From contig NZ_JNZY01000033.1 in NCBI RefSeq assembly GCF_000717655.1, positions 1 through 64,000 on the forward strand: a stretch of 64,000 nucleotides of DNA, read 5' to 3'. Shown piece by piece: positions 25,945 to 35,594 of this stretch. This stretch comes from Streptomyces katrae (GTDB lineage Bacteria > Actinomycetota > Actinomycetes > Streptomycetales > Streptomycetaceae). The translations under genes and the position numbers were made by a program. Under the pieces are notes generated by a model. The model was not told the DNA's origin and ran no database searches. It was given only the letters and a program-made list of their open reading frames with translations. Positions within the stretch are counted from its first letter, which is position 1. Every line of letters starts with the position of its first letter.

Positions 25945-26805
25945 ATGCCCGAGTTGCCCGAGGTCGAGGCCCTGCGGGAGTTCCTCGACGAACACCTCGC
26001 CGGGCGGGTGGTGGAGCGCGTCCTCCCGCTCGCCGTCAGCGTGCTCAAGACGTACGACCCCCCGCTGAGCGCCCTCGAAGGGCAGCCGGCCGGGGCCACC
26101 GCCCGGCACGGCAAGTTCCTGGCGATCCGGATCGGCGAGCTCCACCTCGTCACCCACCTGGCCCGGGCCGGCTGGCTCCGCTGGCAGGACACGCTGCCCG
26201 AGCGGCCCCCGCGCCCCGGCAAGGGGCCGCTCGCGCTGCGCGTCGTCCTGGAGGGCGGCGGCGGCTTCGACCTCACCGAGGCGGGCACCCAGAAGCGCCT
26301 CGCGGTGTACGTCGTGCGCGACCCCCAGGAGGTCCCCGGCGTCGCCCGCCTCGGCCCGGACCCGCTCGCCGGGGGCTTCGACCGGGACGCGTTCGCCGCG
26401 CTCCTCGCCGGGGAGCGGCGGCAGATCAAGGGCGTCCTGCGCGATCAGGGCGTCATCGCGGGCATCGGGAACGCCTACAGCGACGAGATCCTGCACGCGG
26501 CCAGGGTCTCGCCCTTCAAGCTGGCCGCCTCCTTCGACGAGGAGCAGGTCACCCACCTGTACGAGGCCGTCCGGCGGACCTTGCGCGAGGCCGTCGACCG
26601 CGCGCACGGCGTGGCCGCCGGCAACCTCAAGGCCGAGAAGAAGAGCGGACTGCGGGTGCACGGCCGGGACGGGGAGCCGTGCCCGGTGTGCGGGGACACC
26701 GTCCGCTCGGTCTCGTTCGCCGACTCCTCGCTCCAGTACTGCCCGACCTGCCAGACCGGCGGCAAGCCGCTCGCCGACCGGAGGCTGTCCCGTCTCCTGA
26801 AATGA
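25945..26805 (+). CDS. Fpg/Nei-family DNA glycosylase with altered zinc finger
   Basis: A 286-residue base-excision repair enzyme. The N-terminus PELPEVEALREFL supplies the catalytic Pro and Glu after Met removal, and the lesion-loop Lys is in ATARHGKFLAI. The helix-two-turn-helix region includes LRDQGVIAGIGNAYSDEILH. The C-terminal zinc finger has CPVCG and YCPTC pairs. In canonical MutM the second pair follows a conserved Arg (GRxTxYC); here SSLQYC lacks it, and a tail of about 18 residues follows. This is probably a paralogue with altered lesion choice rather than the housekeeping mutM. Confidence 0.87.
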   Translation: MPELPEVEALREFLDEHLAGRVVERVLPLAVSVLKTYDPPLSALEGQPAGATARHGKFLAIRIGELHLVTHLARAGWLRWQDTLPERPPRPGKGPLALRVVLEGGGGFDLTEAGTQKRLAVYVVRDPQEVPGVARLGPDPLAGGFDRDAFAALLAGERRQIKGVLRDQGVIAGIGNAYSDEILHAARVSPFKLAASFDEEQVTHLYEAVRRTLREAVDRAHGVAAGNLKAEKKSGLRVHGRDGEPCPVCGDTVRSVSFADSSLQYCPTCQTGGKPLADRRLSRLLK

Positions 26806-26832
26806 CGCCCCCCCTGCGTAGACTCCGGCTCC

Positions 26833-27246
26833 ATGGCCGAGCCGCAGCACCAGCAGCCGCCCTCGCCCCGGCGGGAGATCGTCACGGGCGTGCCCCGGGG
26901 CACCCGCCGCCGCCCGCCCGCGCACACCCCGGCCCGTTCGGAGATCTCCGAGCAGACCACCCTCGGCGCCACCTACGTACGGGCCCTGATGCGCAGCCAG
27001 CTCCGGGCCGGGCTCGGCGCCCTGGGCGCCCTCGCCCTGCTCGTCGGGACGCTGCCGGTGCTGTTCGCGCTGCCGCGCTCCGCGTCGGGGCCGCTGGTCT
27101 GGGTGGCGCTCGGCCTGGTGGTGTACCCGGTGATGTGGCTGATCGCCCGGTGGTACGTCACCCGGGCCGAGCGCAACGAGGCCGATTTCACCGGCCTGGT
27201 GATGGATCCGGCCGAGGCGCCGGGCTCGCATCAACGGCCCGGCTGA
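26833..27246 (+). CDS. Small two-helix membrane protein (DUF485-like)
   Basis: A 137-residue protein with a Pro/Arg-rich cytosolic N-terminus (1-45), the stretch SEISEQTTLGATYVRALMRSQ, and two membrane helices (LGALGALALLVGTLPVLFAL and LVWVALGLVVYPVMWLIARW). The pattern is that of small DUF485-like partners of sodium:solute symporters, but no symporter gene is next to it. The start is 27 bases after the glycosylase stop. Confidence 0.72.
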   Translation: MAEPQHQQPPSPRREIVTGVPRGTRRRPPAHTPARSEISEQTTLGATYVRALMRSQLRAGLGALGALALLVGTLPVLFALPRSASGPLVWVALGLVVYPVMWLIARWYVTRAERNEADFTGLVMDPAEAPGSHQRPG

Positions 27247-27267
27247 GTCCGGCCCCCGCAGCCCGCG

Positions 27268-27783
27268 TCAGAACAGGTGCATCGCCAAGTGGCCCAGCGG
27301 CAGCCCGAGCTGCCACGCCGGGGTCCACACCCGCGCGTTCTCGTCCAGGCCCGGCGGGGTCTCGGCGTGGCCGTGCCGGCCCGGGTCGAGGTTGGTGGCG
27401 AACAGTTCGGTGCGGTCCAGCCAGCGCCAGGCCGCCCGGGCCAGTTCGAGGTCCGGGTCCTCACCGCGGCCGTGTTCCCGCGCGTCCTCGCCCAGCGCGA
27501 GGAACCGGGTGTGCACCCAGTCGCGCCAGGGGTGCCCGTACGCCGTCAGCGACAGCCATTCGTCGAGCTGCGAGACCACCCGGATCCCGGAGAGCTCGCC
27601 GGCCGCGTCGGAGAGGTAGATCGTCAGCGCGAGCGTGTCCCGCCCGGCGCGGAACTCCAGGGTACTGGCCGGGATCAGCCGGCCCGTGCGCAGCAGTTCG
27701 TCGGCGATGTACTCCGCGTAGAGCCACGCCATGGGCACCGCGAGCCCGCCGTCACTGGTGCCGTTCGTACCCTCGGGCTGCAC
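27268..27783 (-). CDS. Hypothetical soluble protein, 171 residues
   Basis: A leftward gene starting at a GTG with GGAGAAGG upstream. The product begins with MAWLYAEYIADELLRTGRL near residue 18 and continues with beta-rich segments (TLALTIYLSDAAGELSGIRVV) and a helical tail ending GLPLGHLAMHLF. No signal peptide or known motif was recognised. It converges on the small membrane protein gene with 21 bases between the stops. Confidence 0.7.
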   Translation of the reverse strand: MQPEGTNGTSDGGLAVPMAWLYAEYIADELLRTGRLIPASTLEFRAGRDTLALTIYLSDAAGELSGIRVVSQLDEWLSLTAYGHPWRDWVHTRFLALGEDAREHGRGEDPDLELARAAWRWLDRTELFATNLDPGRHGHAETPPGLDENARVWTPAWQLGLPLGHLAMHLF

Positions 27784-27957
27784 CGTTCCACCTTCTCCCG
27801 CGCATCGAGCTTCCCGTCGTCAGCCATGAGCCTTCACCGAGCGACGCGCGGAACGGGGGATGTTTACCCAACTTGAACGCTCTGAGGCCGATTTCGATGT
27901 GCTTTGTGTCCGATCCGCGTGCATTCGGTTCGTTCACTGCGTGGTTCCCCCCGGTGC

Positions 27958-28497
27958 TCAGGCGCCGAGACCGTACCCGTATCCCTGGAGCCCCTTCTTC
28001 AGGGCGCGCAGTGCGTAGTACGTACGGGATTTGACCGTTCCTGCCGGAATCCCGAGTTCTGCCGCCGCCTCGGCCACCGAGCGGTCCTGGAAGTAGACCT
28101 GCATCAGCACCTCGCGGTGCTCCGGCCCGAGCGAGCCCACCGCCCGCCGGACATCGATCGCCGTGACCGAGCCGGCCACCGCGTCCTCGGGCGCGGGCGC
28201 CTGCTCCAGCCCCTCCGGGTCCACCTCCTGAGGCCGGGACAGCCGTGCCCGCCGGGCGTCGATCGCCAGGCGCCGGGCCACGGTGAACAGCCACGGCCGC
28301 ATGGATTCGTGGTGGCTCTCCAGCACCTCCGGGTGCTGCCACGCCCGGACCAGGGTCTCCTGCACGAGGTCCTCGGCGCGCTGGGAGTCCCCGGCCGTGA
28401 GGCCGAGCAGGAAACCGAACAGGGCCCGCCCGTGGTCGCGCTGGAGTTCGGCCAGCGCCTCGGGATCCGTGCGCAGGAGGGTGGGGGAGAGGGGCAC
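27958..28497 (-). CDS. ECF-type RNA polymerase sigma factor
   Basis: A 179-residue group IV sigma factor. The GTG at 28497 was chosen because AAGGAG lies six bases upstream; the frame is open further up. Region 2 spans about 20-95 (GFLLGLTAGDSQRAEDLVQE, TLVRAWQHPE, MRPWLFTVARRLAIDARRAR). Region 4 is at about 115-170 (GSLGPEHREVLMQVYFQDRS, then AEAAAELGIPAGTVKSRTYY). No anti-sigma gene with a zinc-binding motif follows, which is unusual for this type. The next leftward gene is the 171-residue hypothetical gene, 174 bases away. Confidence 0.9.
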   Translation of the reverse strand: MPLSPTLLRTDPEALAELQRDHGRALFGFLLGLTAGDSQRAEDLVQETLVRAWQHPEVLESHHESMRPWLFTVARRLAIDARRARLSRPQEVDPEGLEQAPAPEDAVAGSVTAIDVRRAVGSLGPEHREVLMQVYFQDRSVAEAAAELGIPAGTVKSRTYYALRALKKGLQGYGYGLGA

Positions 28498-28760
28498 GGG
28501 TGGCTCCTTCCTGGGTCCGTTCGGGTCCGACGGACCCACCCTCACCTGCACGGAGCGCCCCGGGAACCGTCCTGTCCCGGCGTTGCGCCCAAGCACCCCG
28601 GTCGTCCGGTGGGCGGCCGCGCCCGGCGGTGAACGGTCGAACGGCGCGGCGAACGGCCGCCCGGGCGGGGGCGGGCGCCCGGAGCCGTTCCCCGACTGGT
28701 GACGTCCACCTCCATGGATTACAGATGGTCAGATAGTCCTACTAATGAGAGCTGGCCTAG

Positions 28761-29969
28761 ATGACCAAGCACGCCCGACAGGCCCTCGCACTCCTGTCGG
28801 CTGTCCTCCTGGCGGCGGCCGCCGCGGGATGCTCCGCCGGGAAGGAGCCCGCGCCGGCCCGCCTCGGCAACTCCCGCGCCCCGGCGCCGTCCAGCGACTC
28901 AGGGTCCAACACGGCCCCGGACGGCGCCGCGAAGGGCTTCACCCTGGTCGCGACCGGTGACGTGCTGCCGCACGACTCCGTCATCAAGCGGGCGGCAGCC
29001 GACGCGGACGGCGACGGCCACGACTTCAGGCCGATGTTCTCCCTGGTCAAGCCGGTGGTCTCGACCGCCGACCTGGCCATCTGCCACATGGAGACCGTGT
29101 ACGGGGAGGACGGCGGGCCGTTCACCGGCTACCCCGCCTTCCAGTCCCCGCCCGAGGTGGCCGACGGGCTCAAGGACGCCGGGTACGACGGCTGTTCCAC
29201 GGCCTCGAACCACACCCTGGACGCCGGGGCCGACGGTCTGAAGCGCACCCTCGACAAGTTCGACAAGGCCGGGCTGAAGCACGCTGGTTCGGCCCGTACG
29301 GCGACCGAGGCGGCCACGCCGACCCTGTACACGGCGGGCTCCGCGAAGGTCGCGCACCTGGCGTACACGTACGACACGAACGGCTACCCGCTGCCGGAGG
29401 ACCGGCCCTGGGCCGTCAACCTGATGGAGAAGGACAAGATCATCGCGGATGCGCGGGCCGCCCGGAAGGCGGGCGCGGACGTGGTCCTGGTGAGCGTGCA
29501 CTGGGGCACGGAGTGGCAGACCGAGCCGGACGAGAAGCAGCTCGCACTCGGCAAGGCGCTGACGGCGTCGCAGACCGGCGCCCGCCCCGACATCGACATG
29601 ATCCTGGGCACCCACGCGCACATCCCGCAGGCCTACGAGAAGGTCAACGGGACGTGGATCATCTACGGCATGGGCGACCAGGTCGCCGGCGAGATGTTCA
29701 ACTACTCGGGCGCGCGGGACATGCGCGGCAACTACGGTTCGATCGGCCGCTTCACCTTCGCCCCGCCGGCCGCCGCGGGCGGGCGCTGGCAGGTCACCAA
29801 GGCGGAGTTCATCCCGCAGATGATGGACCTGTCCGCCGGCAAGGTCGTCAACCTGCCCGCCGCCCTGGCGCTGTCCCCGGACGGGGATTACGCGGAGGCG
29901 CAGGACGCCGTCAGCGAGGCCGTCCTCAGCCGCGGCGCGGCCAAGGACGGCCTGACGATGGCCAAGTAG
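28761..29969 (+). CDS. CapA-family lipoprotein, metallophosphatase-like
   Basis: A 402-residue lipoprotein with signal peptide and lipobox AAAAAGCSAG (Cys near residue 24). From about residue 60 the PGA_cap/CapA domain shows its metal-site motifs VATGDVLPHDSV, ICHMETVYG, STASNHTLDAG, VSVHWGTEW and LGTHAHIPQ. CapA proteins take part in poly-gamma-glutamate synthesis in Bacillus; in actinomycetes the role of the stand-alone lipoprotein is not known, and no capBC genes are near. It is likely anchored to the outer face of the membrane. Confidence 0.88.
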   Translation: MTKHARQALALLSAVLLAAAAAGCSAGKEPAPARLGNSRAPAPSSDSGSNTAPDGAAKGFTLVATGDVLPHDSVIKRAAADADGDGHDFRPMFSLVKPVVSTADLAICHMETVYGEDGGPFTGYPAFQSPPEVADGLKDAGYDGCSTASNHTLDAGADGLKRTLDKFDKAGLKHAGSARTATEAATPTLYTAGSAKVAHLAYTYDTNGYPLPEDRPWAVNLMEKDKIIADARAARKAGADVVLVSVHWGTEWQTEPDEKQLALGKALTASQTGARPDIDMILGTHAHIPQAYEKVNGTWIIYGMGDQVAGEMFNYSGARDMRGNYGSIGRFTFAPPAAAGGRWQVTKAEFIPQMMDLSAGKVVNLPAALALSPDGDYAEAQDAVSEAVLSRGAAKDGLTMAK

Positions 29970-30006
29970 CCCGCCGCTGCCCCTGGCTCCTCCCGCCGCC
30001 GTCCCG

Positions 30007-30468
30007 TCACGGGACCACCGTGACGGGCCAGCGGCCGGCCTTGACCAAGCGGACCGCAACCGAACCGACGAAGCGGTGCCCGGCCTGCTCGGAGGCGCCG
30101 ACCACCACCGCGTCCGCCGTCAGCTCCTCCGCCGCGCTCACCAGGCCCGCATACGGGTCGCCGCGGAAGGTGTGGAACTGCCAGCGCACCTCGTAGATGC
30201 CCTTGAGCCGCTCCGCCGCGTCCCGGATCTCGGCCACCAGCCCCTCCGCGATCTCCCCGGTGGTGTCGGCCACCGGCGCGCCCAGCGAGGCCCCGGCCGG
30301 CATCACGGGCTGGACGTACACGAGCGCCAGCAGCGCGTTCTGCCGCCGGGCCAGCCCCGCCGCGTACGCGGCCGCCCGCAGCGAGGACTCCGACCCGTCC
30401 ACCCCGGCGAGGATCACCTTGGGGCCGTCCGTACCGCGTTCGAATCCCGCGTTCACGTGCTCCGTCAC
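30007..30468 (-). CDS. Universal stress protein (UspA family)
   Basis: A 153-residue single-domain Usp. The GTG at 30468 was chosen because GGAAAGG directly precedes it. The N-terminal strand ILAGVDGSESSLRAAAYA and the C-terminal nucleotide loop VVVGASEQAGHRFVGSVAVRL match the ATP-binding subgroup (G-X2-G-X9-G-S). It diverges from lysX with 67 bases between the starts, so the two may share a promoter region. Confidence 0.88.
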   Translation of the reverse strand: MTEHVNAGFERGTDGPKVILAGVDGSESSLRAAAYAAGLARRQNALLALVYVQPVMPAGASLGAPVADTTGEIAEGLVAEIRDAAERLKGIYEVRWQFHTFRGDPYAGLVSAAEELTADAVVVGASEQAGHRFVGSVAVRLVKAGRWPVTVVP

Positions 30469-30535
30469 CTTTCCGAGCTTAGGGGGTACCCGGCTCGCCG
30501 CGCGGAGCGGCGTCGGCCTCCCTACAGTGCGAACC

Positions 30536-33500
30536 ATGAGTGCCACCGTGGAGGAGACCCGGGGCACCCGGAACCGCTTCCTGAACCGGGTGCCCGACGC
30601 ATTCGCCGCGTTCTTCGGAGCGCTCGGACTGCTGTGCGCCGTACTGGCGCTCTCCCCGACGCTGCGGCACCTCCTGCGGCACATCGTGCGCTTCCTCGAC
30701 GAGATCGTGGTGCCCGTCAGCGCCAACCTGGCCTACGCCGTCTTCCTCTTCCTGCTCGCCGCCGCCCTCGGCACCCGCAAGAAGGTCGCCTGGTGGATCG
30801 TCGTCACCTATCTGGCCCTGCTCGTCCTGGTCGACCTCCTGATCATCGCCGACGACTACTACTGGATCGGCGGCCCCTCGATGGCCATCGCCGTCGCCGC
30901 CCTCGGGGTCCTGGTCGCCGCCCGCAAGGAGTTCTACGCCGCCTCCCGGCCCGGCGCGTTCTGGCGGGCCCTGCTCGTCCTGGGCCTCGGCCTGCTCACC
31001 GCCGTGCTCCTCGGCTGGGGCCTGGTCGCCCTGTTCCCCGGCACCCTGCCCAAGGAGCAGTGGCTGGACTGGGCCGCCCGGCAGGTCTTCGGCGGCCTCG
31101 TCTCGCCCCGCCAGTTCGACGGCCACCCGCCCCGCCCCCTCTACTTCTTCCTCGGCCTCTTCGGCGCCCTCGCCCTGCTGAACGCCGCCACGACCCTCTT
31201 CCGCTCCCAGCGGCTGACCGCCGCCCTGCACGGGGACGAGGAGCCCCGCATCCGCGCCCTGCTCGGCGCCTACGGCCGCGGCGACTCCCTCGGCTACTTC
31301 GCCACCCGCCGCGACAAGGCCGTCGTCTTCGCCCCCAACGGCCGGGCCGGCGTCACCTACCGCGTCGAGGCCGGAGTCTGCCTCGCCAGCGGCGACCCGG
31401 TCGGCGACCCCGCCGCCTGGACCCCCGCCGTCGACGCCTGGCTCACCGTCGCCCGCCGCCACGGCTGGCAGCCCGCCGTGATGGGCGCCTCCGAGGAGGG
31501 GGCCACGGCGTACGCCCGCTCCGGGCTGAGCGCCCTCCAGCTCGGCGACGAGGCGATCCTCCACGTCGCCCACTTCGACCTCGACGGCCGCGACATGCGC
31601 GTCACCCGCCAGGCCGTCAACCGCGTCAAGCGCACCGGAGCCACCACCGTCATCCGCCGCCACTCCGCCCTCAGCGAGGAGGAGATGCAGCGGATCATCG
31701 AGCGGGCCGACACCTGGCGCGACACCGAGACCGAGCGCGGGTTCTCCATGGCCCTGGACCGGCTCGGCGACCCCGCCGACGGGGACTGCCTGCTCGTCGA
31801 GGCCTTCGACGCCCAGGGCGGCCTGATCGCCCTGCTGTCCTTCGTCCCCTGGGGCAAGGACGGCATCTCCCTCGACCTGATGCGCCGCGACCGCACCGCC
31901 CCCAACGGCGTCATGGAGTTCATGGTCGCCGAGCTGTGCGCCGCCGCGCCCGGCCTCGGCGTGCGCCGGATCTCCCTCAACTTCGCCGTCTTCCGCTCCG
32001 CCTTCGAGGAGGGCGGCCGGATCGGCGCCGGCCCCGTCCTCAAGCTGTGGCGCAAACTGCTGCTGTTCTTCTCCCGCTGGTGGCAGCTGGAGGCCCTGTA
32101 CCGCTCGAACGTCAAGTACGGGCCCGAGTGGTACCCGCGGTTCCTCTGCTACCAGGACGCCGGCTCGCTGGCCCGGGTCAGCCTCGCCTCCGGCATCGCC
32201 GAGGGCTTCGTCTCCGTACCCAGCCTGCGCAAACTCTGGGGCAACGCGCACACCAGGGGGCTCACCGCGCCCGCCTCCACCGAGGGGCTGCCCCCGCTCG
32301 ACGCCCTCGGCCTGGACCTCGTGGGGCAGGAGGCCGCAGGCGCCGCGCGGCTGCCCGACCAGGTCCGGGTCCGGCACGACAAGATGGAGCGGATCCGGGC
32401 GGCCGGCACCGACCCGTACCCGGTCGGCATCCGCGAGCGCACCCACACCGTGGCCGATCTGCTGGCCGCCCACCCGGACCACCCGCCCGGAGCCCGCTCC
32501 GGGGAGCAGGCCACGCTCGCCGGCCGCGTGATGCTCGTACGCGACCTCGGCGGCGTGGTCTTCGCCGTCCTGCGCGACTGGTCCGGGGACATACAGCTGA
32601 TGTTCACCCGCGACGAGGGCGGCGCCGGCGTACTGGACTCCTTCACCTCCCAGGTCGACTTCGGCGACCACGTGGTGGCGAGCGGCGAGATCGGCGCCAG
32701 CCGCAGCGGCGAGCCCTCCCTCGTGGTCTCCTCCTGGCAGCTCACCGGCAAATGCCTGCGCCCGCTGCCCGACAAGCGCAAGGGCCTCGCCGACCCCGAG
32801 GCCCGCGTCCGGCGCCGCTACCTCGACCTCGTCGCGAGCCCCGAGGCGCGGGACGTCGTACGGGCCCGCTCCTCGGCCGTCCAGGCACTGCGCCAGGGGC
32901 TGCTGGACCGCGGCTACCTCGAGGTCGAGACCCCGATGCTCCAGCAGATCCACGGCGGGGCCAACGCCCGGCCCTTCCGGACCCACATCAACGCCTACGA
33001 CCTCGACCTGTACCTGCGCATCGCACCCGAGCTGTACCTGAAGCGGCTGTGCGTCGGCGGCCTGGAGAAGGTCTTCGAGATGGGCCGCACCTTCCGCAAC
33101 GAGGGCGTCTCATACAAGCACAACCCCGAGTTCACGATGCTGGAGGCCTACCAGGCCTTCGCCGACTACGACGTGATGCTCGACCTCACGCGCGAGCTGA
33201 TCCAGGGCGCCGCGACCGCCGCCTTCGGCTCGCCGATCGCCCACAAGGCCGGCCCGGACGGACAGCTCGTCGTCCACGACATCTCCGGGATCTGGCCGGT
33301 CAAGACGATGTACGGGGCGATCAGCGAGGCGCTCGGCGAGGAGGTCGACGCCGACACCGAAGAACCCGTGCTGCGCCGGTTCTGCGACCGGGCCGGCGTA
33401 CCGCACGCGCGTGAGGACACCCGCGGCGACGTGGTGCTGGAGATGTACGAGCGGCTGGTGGAGGAGAAGACCAAGCTGCCGACCTTCTACAAGGACTTCC

Positions 33501-33832
33501 CCACCGACGTCTCCCCCCTCACCCGGCAGCACCGCAAGGACCCGCGCCTCGCCGAGCGCTGGGACCTGGTGGCGTTCGGGACGGAACTGGGCACCGCGTA
33601 CTCCGAGCTCACCGACCCGGTGGAGCAGCGGCGCCGGCTCACCGCCCAGTCGCTGCTCGCGGCGGGCGGCGACCCGGAGGCGATGGAACTCGACAACGAC
33701 TTCCTGGACGCCCTGGAGTACGCCATGCCGCCGACCGGTGGTCTGGGCATCGGCGTCGACCGGCTGGTCATGTTCCTCACGGGCCTGACGATCCGCGAGA
33801 CGCTGCCGTTCCCCCTGGTGAGGCGCGGCTGA
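30536..33832 (+). CDS. lysX: Bifunctional lysylphosphatidylglycerol synthetase / lysine-tRNA ligase LysX
   Basis: A 1098-residue membrane enzyme that charges tRNA with lysine and transfers it to phosphatidylglycerol, making the envelope less negative and more resistant to cationic peptides. About six membrane helices occupy residues 20-230. The cytosolic LPG-synthetase domain (DUF2156) spans about 230-590 (for example AVVFAPNGRAGVTYRVEAG and LRRISLNF-type segments such as VRRISLNFAVFRSAFEEGG). The OB-fold anticodon domain follows (about 650-740). The class II LysRS core covers 755-1098 with motif 2 GRTFRNEGVSYKHNPEFTM and motif 3 GGLGIGVDRLVMFLTG. The domain order and length are those of mycobacterial LysX. 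Confidence 0.95.
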   Translation: MSATVEETRGTRNRFLNRVPDAFAAFFGALGLLCAVLALSPTLRHLLRHIVRFLDEIVVPVSANLAYAVFLFLLAAALGTRKKVAWWIVVTYLALLVLVDLLIIADDYYWIGGPSMAIAVAALGVLVAARKEFYAASRPGAFWRALLVLGLGLLTAVLLGWGLVALFPGTLPKEQWLDWAARQVFGGLVSPRQFDGHPPRPLYFFLGLFGALALLNAATTLFRSQRLTAALHGDEEPRIRALLGAYGRGDSLGYFATRRDKAVVFAPNGRAGVTYRVEAGVCLASGDPVGDPAAWTPAVDAWLTVARRHGWQPAVMGASEEGATAYARSGLSALQLGDEAILHVAHFDLDGRDMRVTRQAVNRVKRTGATTVIRRHSALSEEEMQRIIERADTWRDTETERGFSMALDRLGDPADGDCLLVEAFDAQGGLIALLSFVPWGKDGISLDLMRRDRTAPNGVMEFMVAELCAAAPGLGVRRISLNFAVFRSAFEEGGRIGAGPVLKLWRKLLLFFSRWWQLEALYRSNVKYGPEWYPRFLCYQDAGSLARVSLASGIAEGFVSVPSLRKLWGNAHTRGLTAPASTEGLPPLDALGLDLVGQEAAGAARLPDQVRVRHDKMERIRAAGTDPYPVGIRERTHTVADLLAAHPDHPPGARSGEQATLAGRVMLVRDLGGVVFAVLRDWSGDIQLMFTRDEGGAGVLDSFTSQVDFGDHVVASGEIGASRSGEPSLVVSSWQLTGKCLRPLPDKRKGLADPEARVRRRYLDLVASPEARDVVRARSSAVQALRQGLLDRGYLEVETPMLQQIHGGANARPFRTHINAYDLDLYLRIAPELYLKRLCVGGLEKVFEMGRTFRNEGVSYKHNPEFTMLEAYQAFADYDVMLDLTRELIQGAATAAFGSPIAHKAGPDGQLVVHDISGIWPVKTMYGAISEALGEEVDADTEEPVLRRFCDRAGVPHAREDTRGDVVLEMYERLVEEKTKLPTFYKDFPTDVSPLTRQHRKDPRLAERWDLVAFGTELGTAYSELTDPVEQRRRLTAQSLLAAGGDPEAMELDNDFLDALEYAMPPTGGLGIGVDRLVMFLTGLTIRETLPFPLVRRG

Positions 33833-33902
33833 TCGGGTGAGGGGAAGTCCGCGCGTTCGCGCCTCTCGACATCTGCCGGGATGTCGTTGATACGTAGTAA
33901 TA

Positions 33903-34835
33903 ATGAAAAATGACGAGCTGACAGTAGGGCGACGCATGCTCCTGCGTACCGCCGTCTTCCTCGGAGTCGCCGCCGCCTCCGGACTCCTCACCGGCGGCGA
34001 GACCGGAGCACCCGGACAGAACACGGCGGGCGGCGACCCGGGCGCAGGCCTCGGAGCCGGCCCCGTCGGCGGCCCGGCCGTCGGACAGCCGGGACCCGGC
34101 GGAGCCGCCGGACCGGGCGGAGTCCGCGCCCTGCAGCCCCAGGCGCCCGGGCAGGCCGCGTACCGGCTGAGCCCCATGACCTCCGAGACCCCACTGCGCC
34201 CGCCCGCCGCGAAGCCCGCCGTACGGACCCGGCCCATCCTGGAACTGCCCCCCGACGCGAGCACGGCCGGCGCCATGGTGCTCACCTTCGACGACGGGCC
34301 CGACCCCCGCTACACCCCCGCCATCCTGGACACCCTCTCCCGGTACGGCGTCCGCGCCATGTTCTTCGTCTGCGGGGAGATGGCCACCGACAACCGGGAC
34401 CTGCTGCGCCGGATGAGCGCCGAGGGCCACGTCATCGGCAACCACACCTGGACCCATCCGCTCATCCCCACGCTCAGCCGGCCCGACCTCGCCTCCGAGA
34501 TCGCCCGCACCAGCGAGGTCGTACAACAGGCGGTGGGGGAGGCGCCCCTGTGGTTCCGGGCGCCGTACGGGGCGTGGAACCGGGCCGCGTTCGAGATCGG
34601 GGCCGAGCTCGGCATGGAACCGCTCGCCTGGACCGTGGACACGCTGGACTGGAAGGAGCCGGGCACCACGACGATCGTCTCGCGCGTCCTCAAGGGCGCG
34701 GCGCCCGGCGTGATCGTGCTGAACCACGACGCGGGCGGCGACCGCTCGCAGAGTGTCCAGGCGGTGAGCACCTACCTGCCCCAACTCCTCGCCCGGGGCT
34801 ACCGGATGACGCTGCCGGCGCTGCCGCCCCGCTGA
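33903..34835 (+). CDS. Exported polysaccharide deacetylase (NodB domain)
   Basis: A 310-residue protein with an N-terminal membrane/signal segment (MLLRTAVFLGVAAASGLLTG) and a Gly/Pro-rich spacer. The NodB deacetylase domain (about 118-305) shows the metal/base motif VLTFDDGPDPRYTP, HxxxxH in GNHTWTHPL, RAPYGAWN and the closing VIVLNHDAGGD. It would remove acetyl groups from wall glycans or chitin-like polymers outside the cell. The start is uncertain: no clear ribosome binding site precedes 33903, and an in-frame ATG at 33936 follows AGGGCG. Confidence 0.88.
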   Translation: MKNDELTVGRRMLLRTAVFLGVAAASGLLTGGETGAPGQNTAGGDPGAGLGAGPVGGPAVGQPGPGGAAGPGGVRALQPQAPGQAAYRLSPMTSETPLRPPAAKPAVRTRPILELPPDASTAGAMVLTFDDGPDPRYTPAILDTLSRYGVRAMFFVCGEMATDNRDLLRRMSAEGHVIGNHTWTHPLIPTLSRPDLASEIARTSEVVQQAVGEAPLWFRAPYGAWNRAAFEIGAELGMEPLAWTVDTLDWKEPGTTTIVSRVLKGAAPGVIVLNHDAGGDRSQSVQAVSTYLPQLLARGYRMTLPALPPR

Positions 34836-34895
34836 GGGCGCCTCTCCCCGGCGGTCCGGGCCCCGGGCCGTCCGGCGGGGCGGTGCGCAAGCCCC

Positions 34896-35594
34896 TCAGC
34901 GCGTCGCCACCATCCGGGCGAAGACGACGACGTTGCCGTCGTAGCCCCGCGCCTTGGAGTAGCCGCCGCCGCAGGTGATCACCCGGAGCTCCGCGTGCCC
35001 GGTGTCCCCGTACACCCGGGCCCCGGGGAAGGTCTCCTTCGAGAACACCTCCACCCCGTACACCTCGAACACCGCCGTGCGTCCGTCGTACCGCTCCACC
35101 TCGATGTGGTTGCCCTTGTGCAGCGAACCCAGGCCGTAGAAGACCGCCGGGCCGCGTGCGTTGTCGACGTGGCCCACGATCACCGCCGAGCCGCGCTGGC
35201 CCGGCGAGATGCCGTTCAGGTACCAGCCGGCCAGATTCGGGTCCTGCGGCGGCGGGGCCTCGATCCAGCCCTGCCGGTCCAGCCCGACCGTCATCGTCGG
35301 CGCGTCCACCCGGATGTCGGGGATCCGGATGCGCTGGACCGACGAGTGCTCGAGCGGCTCCACCTCCACCGGCGGCGCGGGCTGGTGCTGCATGGGCTGC
35401 TCGCCCTGCCCCGGCGGATACGCCGGCAGCTGCTCGGCAGGCACCCCGACCGCGGCGGCGGCCGTCGGCTGCGGCGGCCCGTCGCCGACCTCCGCCCCGT
35501 TGCGCATCATGGCGAGGCCGCTGAGCATGACCAGTGCGAGCACGCCCCAGGGGGATCGTCTTCTCGGTGGCTGCTCGCTCTCGTCCTCGGTCAT
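34896..35594 (-). CDS. Class F sortase
   Basis: A 232-residue membrane-anchored transpeptidase. The ATG at 35594 has GGGAAGGGAG upstream. One N-terminal helix (WGVLALVMLSGLAMMRNG) is followed by a Pro-rich stalk. The sortase barrel (about 95-232) has catalytic His in VIVGHVDNARGP, Cys in RVITCGGGYS and Arg in NVVVFARMVATR. Class F enzymes are the actinobacterial group with poorly known substrates. The two neighbouring small surface proteins (35947 and 36647) are possible partners by position. Confidence 0.9.
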   Translation of the reverse strand: MTEDESEQPPRRRSPWGVLALVMLSGLAMMRNGAEVGDGPPQPTAAAAVGVPAEQLPAYPPGQGEQPMQHQPAPPVEVEPLEHSSVQRIRIPDIRVDAPTMTVGLDRQGWIEAPPPQDPNLAGWYLNGISPGQRGSAVIVGHVDNARGPAVFYGLGSLHKGNHIEVERYDGRTAVFEVYGVEVFSKETFPGARVYGDTGHAELRVITCGGGYSKARGYDGNVVVFARMVATR

